Shown: positions 8,257 through 17,687 of the stretch, one piece after another
Layout of the letters: every line of letters begins with the position of its first letter
Position numbering within the stretch: position 1 is the first letter of the stretch
Source: Nakamurella multipartita DSM 44233
Lineage (GTDB): Bacteria; Actinomycetota; Actinomycetes; Mycobacteriales; Nakamurellaceae
Direction of reading: 5' to 3'
NCBI RefSeq assembly: GCF_000024365.1
Contig: NC_013235.1
Location: 5,580,001 to 5,644,000 of the forward strand
Length of the DNA: 64,000 nucleotides
The notes under the pieces: model-generated
Seen by the model: the letters and a program-made list of their open reading frames with translations, nothing else
The model's database searches: none
What the model was told of the DNA's origin: nothing
Made by a program: the position numbers and the translations under genes

Positions 8257-8841
8257 CTAGCGAGCGTTGCGCTCGAACCGCTCCCACTCCTGGGCCCAGG
8301 CCGACCACCGGCGCCGGTCCAGCCGAGCCCGCAGCAGCCACCAGAGACCGACCAGCAGCAGGCCGAACCCGAGCCAGCCGCTGACGGCGATGAGCACGGC
8401 CTCCACGGTGGCGTCGACGCCGGTCAGCGGCGGGTCGACCACGGACCCGTCGGGGCCCAGCCAGATGGTGATGTGGTCGCCGGCGTGGGCACCCGGCACC
8501 GGGGTCACCGCACCGGTGACGGGCAGCCCGGTCGGGCCGACCCACGTCGCCTGCGCGGTCACCCCGGTCGGGATCGACCGGTAGGCGCTCAACTCGTAGC
8601 TGGCGTCCTGCAGCAGGGTGGCCTGCACCGAGGTCAGGCTCCGCGACTGGGACGCGGCCTGAGCCTGCAGGTCGGTCCACTGCGTCGACCCAATCACCGC
8701 GAGCAGCGGCACCGCCAGCACCCAGATCACCAGCAGCACCCAGGTCCAGGCGGCCTCGGACCGGTCGACGGGACGGGCCATCGGGTTGCCCCACACCCGC
8801 GTTGCGAGCGGTCCGGGCCGGCGGCCGGTCGATGGCTTCAT
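8257..8841 (-). CDS. Rv1733c-like two-helix membrane protein
   Basis: About 194 aa. N-terminal RVWGNPMARPVDRSEA, helix 1 (WVLLVIWVLAVPLLAVIG), an extracytoplasmic segment of about 85 residues (ASYELSAYRS, ATWVGPTGLPVTG, ITIWLGPDGSVVDPP), helix 2 (VLIAVSGWLGFGLLLVGLWWLL) and a basic Trp-rich tail. This layout and the GNP-L/M-xRxxDRxE start are typical of the actinobacterial Rv1733c family, whose function is unknown (the mycobacterial member is a dormancy-regulon antigen). An ATG at 8841 gives the common family N-terminus; ATGs at 8886-8889 would add about 16 residues. Open frame further upstream is antisense to the cyclase gene and is rejected. Confidence 0.75.
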   Translation of the reverse strand: MKPSTGRRPGPLATRVWGNPMARPVDRSEAAWTWVLLVIWVLAVPLLAVIGSTQWTDLQAQAASQSRSLTSVQATLLQDASYELSAYRSIPTGVTAQATWVGPTGLPVTGAVTPVPGAHAGDHITIWLGPDGSVVDPPLTGVDATVEAVLIAVSGWLGFGLLLVGLWWLLRARLDRRRWSAWAQEWERFERNAR

Positions 8842-9021
8842 GGACGGCTCCGCGGGGACGGCTCGAACGCGATCAGGAGCTTTCATCATGGGCTCGCCGG
8901 CGCCTGCGGGGCAGGGACCAAGGACCCCGATCCGGGTCGCGGACGAATCCGACAACTTGCGCAGCGCGTAATCGGTGATCGACGTAGAGTTACCGCAGCG
9001 TTCTGGGGAGGGGGCTGCGGT

Positions 9022-10071
9022 GTGACGTCTGTCGTCGAGCAGGTGACGAGTCGTCCGGACTGCGAGCGCCGGGCCAAGTGGCTCACCGTGATGGTGCTGG
9101 CCGGTACCTTCCTGGCCGTCGTGGCGGCCCTGGATCCCACCACCGTCCGACCCGGCTGGATGGCCGCGTTTGTGGCGTTGATCGGCGGCAGCGCGGTGAT
9201 CGCCGGGGCCAGCTGGCGGTGGGGGGCGGCCTGGTCGGACCGGGTGGTCATGGCCGTCGTGATCGTGCTGGACGTGCTGGTGCTCAGCTCGATCGTCGCC
9301 AATCAGGATCGGGTCAGCGCCCTGCTCAACCTCATCCTGCTGTTGCCGCCGACGTTGTTCGCGGCGGTCTGCCTGCCGGCGCCGTTGCCCCGCTGGCAGG
9401 AGGGCTTCGTGGTGGTCGGGGCCGCGGGGGTGGCGGCCACCATCGCGGCCAACCCGGTGCAATGGCTGACCCTGACCGGCCTGCCGGTGATCGCCCTGGT
9501 CGGCGCGGCCGAGACCGTGCTGGCCCAACGACGCCATCTGGACGGTGCGCTGGCCTCCTTCGCGCAACTGTCCATGACCGACCCGCTCACCGGACTGCTC
9601 AACCGGCGCGGGATGCTCGCCCGCCTGCTCGGCACCACCGGCACCACCAACCGGTACTGCGCGGTGCTGGTGCTGGACATCGACCACTTCAAGACGATCA
9701 ACGACCTGTACGGCCATGCCGTCGGCGACGACGTGCTGCGCGCCGTCGGTCAGGGGCTGCTCCGGGCGACCCGCAGCGACGACGTCGCCGTGCGGTTGGG
9801 CGGCGAGGAGTTCGCCGTGCTCGCGCTGAACACCCCGGCGGAGGCCCGCATCCTGGCCGAACGGCTGCGGGTCAGCGCCATGCAGTGGATGGCGCCCTGG
9901 TCGGGAACCATCAGCGTCGGCGGTGTGGTGGTCGAGCTGCTCAATTCCGACGAGCTGACCGCCGAGCTGGTCAACTGCCTGATGGAGGAGGCCGACCGGT
10001 ACCTCTACCAGGCCAAACATGCCGGGCGGAACCGGGTGGTGCTCGCCGAGCACGCCTCGGCGGTCGAGTAG
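9022..10071 (+). CDS. membrane-bound diguanylate cyclase (GGDEF)
   Basis: Makes the second messenger cyclic di-GMP from two GTP. The N-terminal ~180 residues hold about six transmembrane helices with no recognised sensor domain. The C-terminal GGDEF domain is intact: MTDPLTGLLNRRG (DxLT), LDIDHFKTINDLYGHAVGDDVL, and the active-site RLGGEEF. The product-inhibition I-site RxxD is present as RSDD exactly five residues before GGEEF, so feedback control is expected. The GTG at 9022 is selected because of GGGGAGGGGG upstream and because it precedes the first helix by a short polar leader. 349 aa. Transcription ends in a 24-bp hairpin. Confidence 0.92.
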   Translation: MTSVVEQVTSRPDCERRAKWLTVMVLAGTFLAVVAALDPTTVRPGWMAAFVALIGGSAVIAGASWRWGAAWSDRVVMAVVIVLDVLVLSSIVANQDRVSALLNLILLLPPTLFAAVCLPAPLPRWQEGFVVVGAAGVAATIAANPVQWLTLTGLPVIALVGAAETVLAQRRHLDGALASFAQLSMTDPLTGLLNRRGMLARLLGTTGTTNRYCAVLVLDIDHFKTINDLYGHAVGDDVLRAVGQGLLRATRSDDVAVRLGGEEFAVLALNTPAEARILAERLRVSAMQWMAPWSGTISVGGVVVELLNSDELTAELVNCLMEEADRYLYQAKHAGRNRVVLAEHASAVE

Positions 10072-10078
10072 GGCCGAA

Positions 10079-10132
10079 CGACCGAAGGGTCGGCGACGTT
10101 CCGGATCGGGAACGTCGCCGACCCTTCGGTCG
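10079..10132. terminator. long perfect hairpin between convergent genes (bidirectional terminator)
   Basis: Perfect 24-bp inverted repeat, arms 10079-10102 and 10109-10132 (starting CGACCGAAGGGTCGGC), with a 6-nt loop GGATCG. It lies 8 bases past the diguanylate cyclase stop and 15 bases from the convergent pgm stop, so it can serve both strands. Confidence 0.85.
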
Positions 10133-10146
10133 GCGCGGCGGCTCGG

Positions 10147-11790
<1,644 letters not shown>

Positions 11791-11845
11791 GGGCCTCATT
11801 GAACCGGACCCGGTCCCGGTCCGCAGGACGGCCCACGCGAACGGC

Positions 11846-12712
11846 TTACCAGTCGGCGACGACCGGGACGACCCGTTCGCCCAGGATGCTCAGCTGCCGC
11901 AGATCCCAGACCTGGGGGATGCGGGAGTGCACGTGGGCGACACCCTGATCGGCCAGTCCGCGCAGGGTGGCCAGGACCGCATCGACGTGCTCGCCGTCCG
12001 GACCGACGTCCAACGCCGCCATCACCGTCTTCTCGATGTCGTCGTAGTCGCGGCCCTCCCGCTCGCAGTGCTCGCGCAGCACCGCCAGCTTGTGCGGCAG
12101 CTCCGGCGTGGCGAACAGGTTGCAGGCCTGCGCGTACTTGGCGACCAGCCGCAGCGTCTTGCGTTCGCCGGCCCCGCCGATCAGGATCGGCGGCCGGCGC
12201 AGCGGCTGCGGCACGTTCAGGGTGCGCTCGAGGGTGTAGTGCCGGCCGCGGTACGGGCTGTCGTCGGCCGACCACATCTGTAGGCAGATCTGCAGGGCCT
12301 CCTCCAGCCGCTCGAACCGTTCGGCGGTCGGCGGGAACGGCAGGCCCAGGCCCCGGGCCTCGGGCTCGTTCCAGGCCGCGCCGATGCCGAGCATGGCGCG
12401 GCCGCCGGAGAGCACGTCCACGGTGCTGACCAGCTTGGCCAGCAGCCCGGGCTCGCGGTAGACCACCGCGGTCACCCAGGCCAGCAGCTCGACCTTCGTG
12501 GTCCGGGCGGCCAGGAAGCCCAGCGCGGTGTACGCCTCGAGCATGTCGTGGTCCTCGGGGCCGACCACCGAGATCTGCCAGACGTGGTCCATCACGCTGA
12601 GCCGGGCGAAGCCGTTGGCCTCGGTGGCCTCGGCGATCCGGGTCAGATCGTCGGCCAGCGTCGCCGGCCCGCCGGGAAAGGTGAAATCGGCGACGTGCAC
12701 ACCCAGCTTCAT
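11846..12712 (-). CDS. LLM-class F420-dependent oxidoreductase
   Basis: Luciferase-like TIM-barrel oxidoreductase of 288 aa, probably using coenzyme F420. Typical blocks: [15 protein letters not shown] at the N-terminus, a MDHVWQ segment, [41 protein letters not shown], and [26 protein letters not shown]420-dependent members are abundant in actinobacteria. The ATG at 12712 has AGGAG eight bases upstream; the very long open frame continuing upstream is a compositional artefact lying over the kinase gene. It follows the kinase gene by about 90 bases on the same strand and could be the last gene of the exporter/peptide/kinase unit, but the gap allows a separate promoter. Substrate unknown. Confidence 0.88.
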   Translation of the reverse strand: MKLGVHVADFTFPGGPATLADDLTRIAEATEANGFARLSVMDHVWQISVVGPEDHDMLEAYTALGFLAARTTKVELLAWVTAVVYREPGLLAKLVSTVDVLSGGRAMLGIGAAWNEPEARGLGLPFPPTAERFERLEEALQICLQMWSADDSPYRGRHYTLERTLNVPQPLRRPPILIGGAGERKTLRLVAKYAQACNLFATPELPHKLAVLREHCEREGRDYDDIEKTVMAALDVGPDGEHVDAVLATLRGLADQGVAHVHSRIPQVWDLRQLSILGERVVPVVADW

Positions 12713-12801
12713 GAAGCGTCTCCTTCGTCCGGCCCGTCCATGCGCCCTGCTGACCCCAGCGTGCCCGAACCCGGCCGGCGACGCACCGGTCGGCCGGCCC
12801 G

Positions 12802-13665
12802 TCATGGGATCAATCCGGCCGGCCAGGGCCGGCCGGCTGGATCGAACAGGTCGGCCAGCGACTGCAGGGCCGCAGAGACGTCCGGCCGGGCCGCCGGATC
12901 GGGGGCGGTCATCGCCGTCAGCGCGGCCAGCAATTCCTCGGCGCCGGGTTCGGTCAGGACCTGCGGCCGGGCGGCGCGGACCGCGGCGGCGCTCACCGTG
13001 GTCGCGCTCACCGGGTCGGCGGCCAGGGCCGCCAGCACGGTCGCGGCGACCCCGAACACGTCCATGCCGGCCGCGATGGGGTGACCGGCCTCCAGCTCCG
13101 GGGCGGCGAAACCGGCGGTCCCGACGGGGTATCCGGGCGGCTGAGGCCGGCCGAGCGGCCGGGCCGAGCCGAAGTCGATCAGGATCGCCCGGCCGTCCCG
13201 CACGATGACGTTCTCGGGTTTGACGTCCAGGTGGGCCAGCCCACGCCGGTGCAGCGCGCGGACGGCGCCGAACAGTTCGACGGCGATCAGGGCGGCCGCG
13301 GCGACGTCCACCCGGCCTTCGTCGGCGACTTCGTCCAGGCCCGGACCGTCGATCAATTCGGTGACCAGACAAGGGATCTCGCCGTCCCGGTGGTCGGCGT
13401 AGAGCCGCGGCCAGGCCGGGTGCAGGTGCTGGTCGAGGGCGGCCACCTCCCGGCCGAGCGAGCGCAGCGCCCGGGTCAGCTGGTCCGGCCGGGCGAGCTT
13501 GACCACGACCGGGCACCACAGCGACCGGGACCAGCCCAGCCAGGTCTCGCACCGGGTGCCCACGGCGAGCCGGTCGATCGCGGCCACCCCGGGCGCCAGG
13601 TCGGCGCCCTCGGCGACCAGCCAGATCGGCTGACCGTCCTGCTCGTCGGTACCGGTGACGTGCAT
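12802..13665 (-). CDS. soluble Ser/Thr protein kinase-like protein
   Basis: About 287 aa, almost only a kinase fold, no transmembrane helix or PASTA domain. Landmarks: a degenerate glycine loop (AVGTRCETWLGWSRSLW), VVVKLARP with the ATP-anchoring Lys, an alpha-C Glu (LGREVAALDQ), catalytic loop LAHLDVKPENV (HLD in place of HRD, catalytic Asp, Lys and Asn kept), ILIDFGSARP (DFG), and FAAPELEAG (APE). Catalytic residues are kept, so activity is likely; the non-RD loop suggests no need for activation-loop phosphorylation. The ATG at 13665 has AGGAGATCTC in front. It lies downstream of a 32-residue Ser/Thr-Arg peptide gene and an ABC exporter on the same strand, so the peptide or exporter is the obvious candidate substrate (inference). 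Confidence 0.82.
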   Translation of the reverse strand: MHVTGTDEQDGQPIWLVAEGADLAPGVAAIDRLAVGTRCETWLGWSRSLWCPVVVKLARPDQLTRALRSLGREVAALDQHLHPAWPRLYADHRDGEIPCLVTELIDGPGLDEVADEGRVDVAAAALIAVELFGAVRALHRRGLAHLDVKPENVIVRDGRAILIDFGSARPLGRPQPPGYPVGTAGFAAPELEAGHPIAAGMDVFGVAATVLAALAADPVSATTVSAAAVRAARPQVLTEPGAEELLAALTAMTAPDPAARPDVSAALQSLADLFDPAGRPWPAGLIP

Positions 13666-13718
13666 GAGATCTCCTGCCTGATGGCGCTTGTCCGGAGGTG
13701 GTGCGATCACCGGCGGGC

Positions 13719-13744
13719 GGCCGGCCCGCGGACGCGGGCCGGCC
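13719..13744 (-). terminator. strong hairpin between the small-peptide gene and the kinase gene
   Basis: Arms GGCCGGCCCGC (13719-13729) and GCGGGCCGGCC (13734-13744) pair perfectly over 11 bp with a 4-nt loop. Lying 18 bases past the peptide stop and about 54 bases before the kinase start, it could be a partial terminator or mRNA 3'-end stabiliser that makes the peptide more abundant than the kinase, as in many peptide operons. No T-run follows. Confidence 0.6.
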
Positions 13745-13761
13745 CCCCGACGGCACCGCGC

Positions 13762-13860
13762 TCAGCCGCGGGTGCGGGTGCGGGTGCTGGTCCGGCTGCG
13801 AGTCCGGCTAAGGCCGCGGTGGTTCACGCCGCCGCGGGCCCAGGTGCTGGTGCTGATCAT
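13762..13860 (-). CDS. 32-residue Ser/Thr-Arg repeat peptide, coupled to an ABC exporter
   Basis: Small gene below usual length cut-offs. The start at 13860 has a near-ideal GAGGAGGTGACAGCC leader and lies 5 bases past the exporter stop (13866-13868); the ribosome site overlaps the end of the exporter gene. The peptide begins MISTSTWARGGVNHRGL and ends SRTRSRTSTRTRTRG. It holds 8 Arg, 7 Thr and 5 Ser in 32 residues, no Cys, and its last 15 residues alternate Arg with Ser or Thr. No known precursor family is recognised. Its neighbours are an ABC exporter just upstream and a Ser/Thr kinase just downstream, past a hairpin. A basic Ser/Thr array is what a basophilic kinase would accept, so an exported, phosphorylated peptide is a reasonable but untested idea. 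It could alternatively be a leader peptide controlling the kinase gene. Confidence 0.6.
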   Translation of the reverse strand: MISTSTWARGGVNHRGLSRTRSRTSTRTRTRG

Positions 13861-13865
13861 GGCTG

Positions 13866-15593
13866 TCACCTCCTCTCCAGGGTCAGGGTCGGGTGCTCGT
13901 CCCGGGTCGGGACGAGCGCGGAGTGCGGGTCGCGGATGTCGACCACGCGGTCGGCGATCCGGGCGACCCGCTCGTCATGGGTGACGATCAGGGCGGTGCG
14001 GCCGCGCCGGCTGGCCACCACGGCCGCCAGCACGGCGTCGGCCGAGGCCGGGTCGAGGGCCGCGGTCGGCTCGTCCAGTAGCAGCAGCGAGGCACCGGAG
14101 ACTGCGGCTCGGGCCAGGGCGATGCGGCGCCGCTGACCGCCGGACAGCCGCACCCCGCCCTCGCCCAGCGGGGTGTCCCAGCCCAGCGGGAGCCGGCCGA
14201 TGAACTCGTCGACGTGGGCCAGCCGGCCGGCGTCGATCACCCCGGCCCGGGTGGCGGTCCGGCTGCCGAAGGCGATGTTCTGCGCCACGGTGCCGTCCAG
14301 CAGCCACGGGTCCTGCGGGACGAACGCGATCCGCTCGCGCAGCGAGCGTTGCTGCAGGTGCCGCGCGTCGTGCCCGTCGATCAACACCTGACCGGCGTCC
14401 GGGTCGTACAACCGCAGCAGCAGGTTGAGCACGGTGCTCTTGCCGGCCCCGCTCGGCCCGATCAGGCACACCAACTCACCGGCGGCCAGGTCCAGGTCGA
14501 AGGCGGTCAGCACGGCGTGGCCGGGCTCGTAGGCGAAGCCCACGTCGCGCAGCTGCACCCGGCGGATCGGGGCCGCCGGGATGGCCCCCGGGCGGTCGGT
14601 GACCGCGACATCGGCGTCGAGCACCGCGGCGATCCGCGACGCGCTCGCCGAGGCCTTGGCCAGCACCCCGGACAGCCGGGTCAGCGACCGGACCGGCCCG
14701 TACAGCTGGCGCAGGTAGGCGGTGGCCACCAGCAGCGTGCCCACGCTCAGCCCGCCGGCCAGCACCTGCCAGCCGCCGGCCACCAGGACCAGCCCGGTGC
14801 CCACGGCCAGCACGGCCTCGCTGAGCGGGATCCAGCGGCTCTCCACCCCAATCGCGCCGATCTCGACGCCGGCGACCGCGTCGTTGCGCCGCCGGAAGGC
14901 GGCCGACGCGTGGTCGGCCCGGCCGAACGCCTGCACGGCGCGGACGTTGCGGAGCAGGTCGGTGGCGGTGGCCGTGAGCCGGCCGGACTCGGACCGGGCC
15001 CGCTGGTGGGCGGCCCGGACCCGGCGTCGTTGCCGCACCGACAGCACCGCCAGCACGGGCACCACGGTCAGGCCGACCAGCGCCAGGCCGGGGTCCAGCA
15101 GCACGAGCAGCAGCAGCGACCCGGCCAGCAGCAGCACGTCGGCCAGGGCGCTGGAGCACAGCGCGACCAGCGCGTCCAGCACGCGGCCGACATCGGTGGT
15201 GAGCCGGGAGACCAGCTCGCCGGTCGGCTGGCCGTCATGCCAGCGCAGCGACAGCGCCAGGCAGTGCTCGAACATGCGTTGCCGCAGCAACGCCCCGCTG
15301 CGTTCGGCCGCGCCCTGCGCCAGCCGTTCGCCGGCCATGTCGAGCAGCCCGGCACCCAGGCTGACCACGATCAGGGCCAGCCCGCAGCCGGCGACCACCA
15401 GCCGCGGGTCGGCGTCGCCGAGCCCGGCCGGCGCCGCCCCCGAGGTCACCGTGTCGACCGCGAGCGCGATCGGCCACGGTTGGGCCAGGGTGAGCCCGAT
15501 GCGCAGCACCGAGACCCCGGCGGCCAGCCCCAGCGGGGTGGCGGTGGCCCGGGCCGGTGCGGCGAGCACGGAGGCCAGATCGGTGCGGAACAT
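13866..15593 (-). CDS. ABC exporter, fused permease/ATPase
   Basis: Type IV (MsbA-like) half-transporter of 575 aa. The N-terminal ~320 residues are a six-helix ABC transmembrane domain, with coupling segments ERLAQGAAERSGALLRQRMF and LVSRLTTDVGRV. The C-terminal ATPase has Walker A GPSGAGKST, a Q-loop (FVPQDPWLLDGT), signature LSGGQRRRIALARA, Walker B LLLLDEPTAALD and the switch His (VTHDER). No peptidase C39 domain is present, so leader removal, if any, needs another enzyme. The ATG at 15593 is chosen; the frame upstream overlaps the divergent kinase gene. It is transcribed away from the two-component genes across a 102-bp gap holding a palindromic motif, and heads an operon with the small peptide and kinase. 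Confidence 0.88.
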   Translation of the reverse strand: MFRTDLASVLAAPARATATPLGLAAGVSVLRIGLTLAQPWPIALAVDTVTSGAAPAGLGDADPRLVVAGCGLALIVVSLGAGLLDMAGERLAQGAAERSGALLRQRMFEHCLALSLRWHDGQPTGELVSRLTTDVGRVLDALVALCSSALADVLLLAGSLLLLVLLDPGLALVGLTVVPVLAVLSVRQRRRVRAAHQRARSESGRLTATATDLLRNVRAVQAFGRADHASAAFRRRNDAVAGVEIGAIGVESRWIPLSEAVLAVGTGLVLVAGGWQVLAGGLSVGTLLVATAYLRQLYGPVRSLTRLSGVLAKASASASRIAAVLDADVAVTDRPGAIPAAPIRRVQLRDVGFAYEPGHAVLTAFDLDLAAGELVCLIGPSGAGKSTVLNLLLRLYDPDAGQVLIDGHDARHLQQRSLRERIAFVPQDPWLLDGTVAQNIAFGSRTATRAGVIDAGRLAHVDEFIGRLPLGWDTPLGEGGVRLSGGQRRRIALARAAVSGASLLLLDEPTAALDPASADAVLAAVVASRRGRTALIVTHDERVARIADRVVDIRDPHSALVPTRDEHPTLTLERR

Positions 15594-15639
15594 GACGACA
15601 ACGCTCGCCGCGGCGTGGTCGCAGCGACAAGTGGCTGTT

Positions 15640-15651
15640 GGTACTACGACC
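15640..15651. promoter_or_regulatory. imperfect palindrome GGTACTACGACC, candidate response-regulator site
   Basis: Located in the divergent gap between the exporter gene and the sensor-kinase gene. It matches the perfect palindrome GGTACTAGTACC at 17668-17679 in 10 of 12 positions, including both outer half-sites. Recurrence at both edges of the two-component genes suggests autoregulation and control of the exporter operon by the LuxR-type regulator encoded between them (inference). Confidence 0.45.
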
Positions 15652-15695
15652 GTCGGCCGATCCGGTGGACCCACCGCCGCCGATACGATCCGCCC

Positions 15696-17036
15696 ATGCC
15701 AGCCGCGGCCCGGATCTTGGCGCCGCACACTGCGGCCGGTCGCCCCCGACCCCTGTCGATGGCCCGGCTGCTGGCCCGGTTCGCCGCGTCCGGACTGCTG
15801 GTCTCGATCCTGCTGGCCGTGGTGATCGCCGCGCTGTCCCGGCAGGCCGGCACCGATCAGGCCGAACAGTCCGCCCGTCAGGTCGCCTGGTTGACGGCCA
15901 CCGGCATCGTCGAACCGCAGCTGACCGCAGCCGTGCTGGCCGGCGACCCGGCCGCGTTGGAGTAGTTCAACGCGGTGATCAACGACTCGGTCGTGCAGGG
16001 TTCGCTGGTCCGGGTCAAGCTCTGGAACGCCGACGGGAGGATCGTCTACTCCAACGAGAGCCGGCTGATCGGGCAGACGTTCACCCTCGACGAGGAGGAG
16101 CGCCAGGCCCTCGAAGGCGGCGGAACCGCTTCGGAGATCAGCGATCTGAGCAAGCCGGAGAACCAGTACGAACGCGACTTCGGCACCCTGCTCGAGGTCT
16201 ACACCGGCATCACCGGCCCGGACGGGCAGCCGCTGCTGTTCGAGGCGTACTTCCTGTACGACTCGGTGACCGAGGCCGGGCAGGCGCAATGGCGCACCTT
16301 CGCCCCGACCGCGCTGGGCGCCCTGCTGGTGCTGGAGCTGGTGCAGGTGCCGTTCGCCTGGTCGCTGGCGCGACGGGTGCAACGCCAGCAGCAGGACGCG
16401 GAACGGTTGCTGCGGCAGGCGATCGACGCCTCCGACGACGAACGCCGCCGGATCGCCGCCGACCTGCACGACGGGGTGGTGCAGCAGCTGGCCGGGCTGA
16501 CCTTCACCCTGGACGCCGCCCGGCTGGGCCCGCCGAACCCGCCCCGGGACCGCGAGCTGCTGGCCGAGGCGGCCGCCCAGCTGCGGCGCACGACCGGCGA
16601 GATGCGCTCGCTGCTGGTCGACATCTACCCGCCCAACCTGGCCACCGAGGGCCTGGCCGCCGCGCTGAGCGACCTGGCCGACACCGTCGAGCGCGACGGG
16701 GTGCAGGTCGAGCTGGAACTGGCCGACGCCGACGGGCTGCCGCTGCCGGTGTCGTCGGTGCTGTTCCGGGCCGCCCAGGAGATCCTGCGCAACGTGGTCG
16801 CGCACAGCCGGTCCCGGCAGGTGAGCGTGCGGCTGAGCCGGCCGGCCGGGCGGGCGATCCTGGCCATCGACGACGACGGGCAGGGGTTCGAGGAGTCCGC
16901 ACTGCCCGAGCGGCGGCGCGAGGGACATGTCGGCCTGCGCTCCCTGGGCGATCTGGTGCGCGACAGCGGTGGCCGGCTCACCGTGCGGTCCGCGCCCGGG
17001 CAGGGCACCCGCGTCGAGGTGGAGGTGCCGGAATGA
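15696..17036 (+). pseudogene. NarL-type sensor histidine kinase interrupted by one in-frame TAG
   Basis: Membrane sensor kinase. ATG 15696 starts an open frame with helix 1 (LLARFAASGLLVSILLAVVIAAL); a TAG at 15963-15965 (codon 90) interrupts it inside the extracytoplasmic domain, and the same frame continues without further damage to 17036. After the stop come the rest of the sensor domain (VRVKLWNADGRIVYSNE), helix 2 (APTALGALLVLELVQVPFAW), the HisKA_3 box DERRRIAADLHDGVVQQLAG with the phospho-acceptor His, and a HATPase domain (LRNVVAHSRS, DDDGQGF, GHVGLRSLGD). A CAG-to-TAG change would explain it. Possible outcomes are loss of function, readthrough, restart at GTG 15975 giving a one-helix kinase, or a sequencing error. 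The stop overlaps the regulator start (ATGA). Confidence 0.85.
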
Positions 17037-17662
17037 GCCCGAGTCCGATCCGCGTGCTGGTGGTGGACGACCATGCGATCGTCCGCCGCGGGCTGGCCGA
17101 CCTGATCGGCACCGCCGACGATCTGGCCGTCGCCGGCACCGCCGCCAGCGGCGAGGAAGCGATCGCCATGGCCGCGGATCTCGGCCCGGACGTGGTGCTG
17201 ATGGACCTGTCCATGCCGGGGCTCGACGGCACCGCGGCCACCGCGCGCATCCTGGCCGACCACCCGCACGTCATGGTGCTGGTGCTGACCTCATTCAGCG
17301 ATCAGCGCGCGATCAACGGCGCGCTGGAGGCCGGCGCGCACGGCTACCTGCTCAAGCACAGCGAACCGGAGACCATCCTGGCGGCCATCCGCGAGGTCGC
17401 CAGCGGTGGATCCCCGCTGGATCCGAAGGCGGCACGGGTGCTGCTGGACAGCCGGCGGGCGCCGCAGCCGAACCTGCTCACCGCCCGCGAGGAGCAGGTG
17501 TTGCGCATGGTCGCCGACGGGCTGGCCAACAAGATGATCGCCCGGCGCCTGGGCATCACCGAACGCACCGTGAAGGCCCACCTGACCAGCGTCTACCAGC
17601 GGATCGGGGTGACCGACCGGACGCAGGCGGCGCTGTGGATCCAGCGGCGGGACCGGACCTGA
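17033..17662 (+). CDS. NarL/LuxR-family response regulator
   Basis: Two-component transcription factor of 209 aa. The receiver has VVDDHAIVRRG, phospho-acceptor Asp58 (VVLMDLSMPG), the Thr switch (VLTSFSD) and Lys (YLLKHSEPE). The C-terminal helix-turn-helix is LLTAREEQVLRMVADGLANKMIARRLGITERTVKAHLTSVYQRIGV. The ATG overlaps the TGA of the sensor kinase, so the two are co-translated. Candidate targets are the near-identical 12-bp motifs just upstream of the sensor gene (shared with the divergent exporter) and just downstream of this gene. With the sensor interrupted by TAG, the regulator might be orphaned or driven by another donor. Confidence 0.93.
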   Translation: MSPSPIRVLVVDDHAIVRRGLADLIGTADDLAVAGTAASGEEAIAMAADLGPDVVLMDLSMPGLDGTAATARILADHPHVMVLVLTSFSDQRAINGALEAGAHGYLLKHSEPETILAAIREVASGGSPLDPKAARVLLDSRRAPQPNLLTAREEQVLRMVADGLANKMIARRLGITERTVKAHLTSVYQRIGVTDRTQAALWIQRRDRT

Positions 17663-17667
17663 CCGCA

Positions 17668-17679
17668 GGTACTAGTACC
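17668..17679. promoter_or_regulatory. perfect 12-bp palindrome GGTACTAGTACC
   Basis: Lies 5 bases after the response-regulator stop and 8 bases before the first possible start of the next gene. It pairs with the near-identical site at 15640-15651. Two-fold symmetry fits a dimeric LuxR-type regulator; if a promoter overlaps it, the next gene more likely starts at GTG 17724 than at ATG 17688. Confidence 0.5.
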
Positions 17680-17687
17680 AGCGGCCG

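Noticed and set aside
6326..8260. Plus-strand frame of 644 codons spanning the copper operon promoter and the aldo/keto reductase
   Set aside because: Out of frame with the reductase's catalytic tetrad and rich in Arg/Gly/Pro; no ribosome site.
13713..15590. Plus-strand frames opposite the ABC exporter and kinase genes
   Set aside because: No domain motifs; the exporter frame on the other strand carries Walker A, signature and Walker B.
15966..17036. Treating the sensor kinase as a normal gene starting at GTG 15975
   Set aside because: That start lies in the middle of the extracytoplasmic domain and would leave no first helix; homology and the intact frame upstream point to one gene interrupted by TAG. 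Kept as an alternative only.
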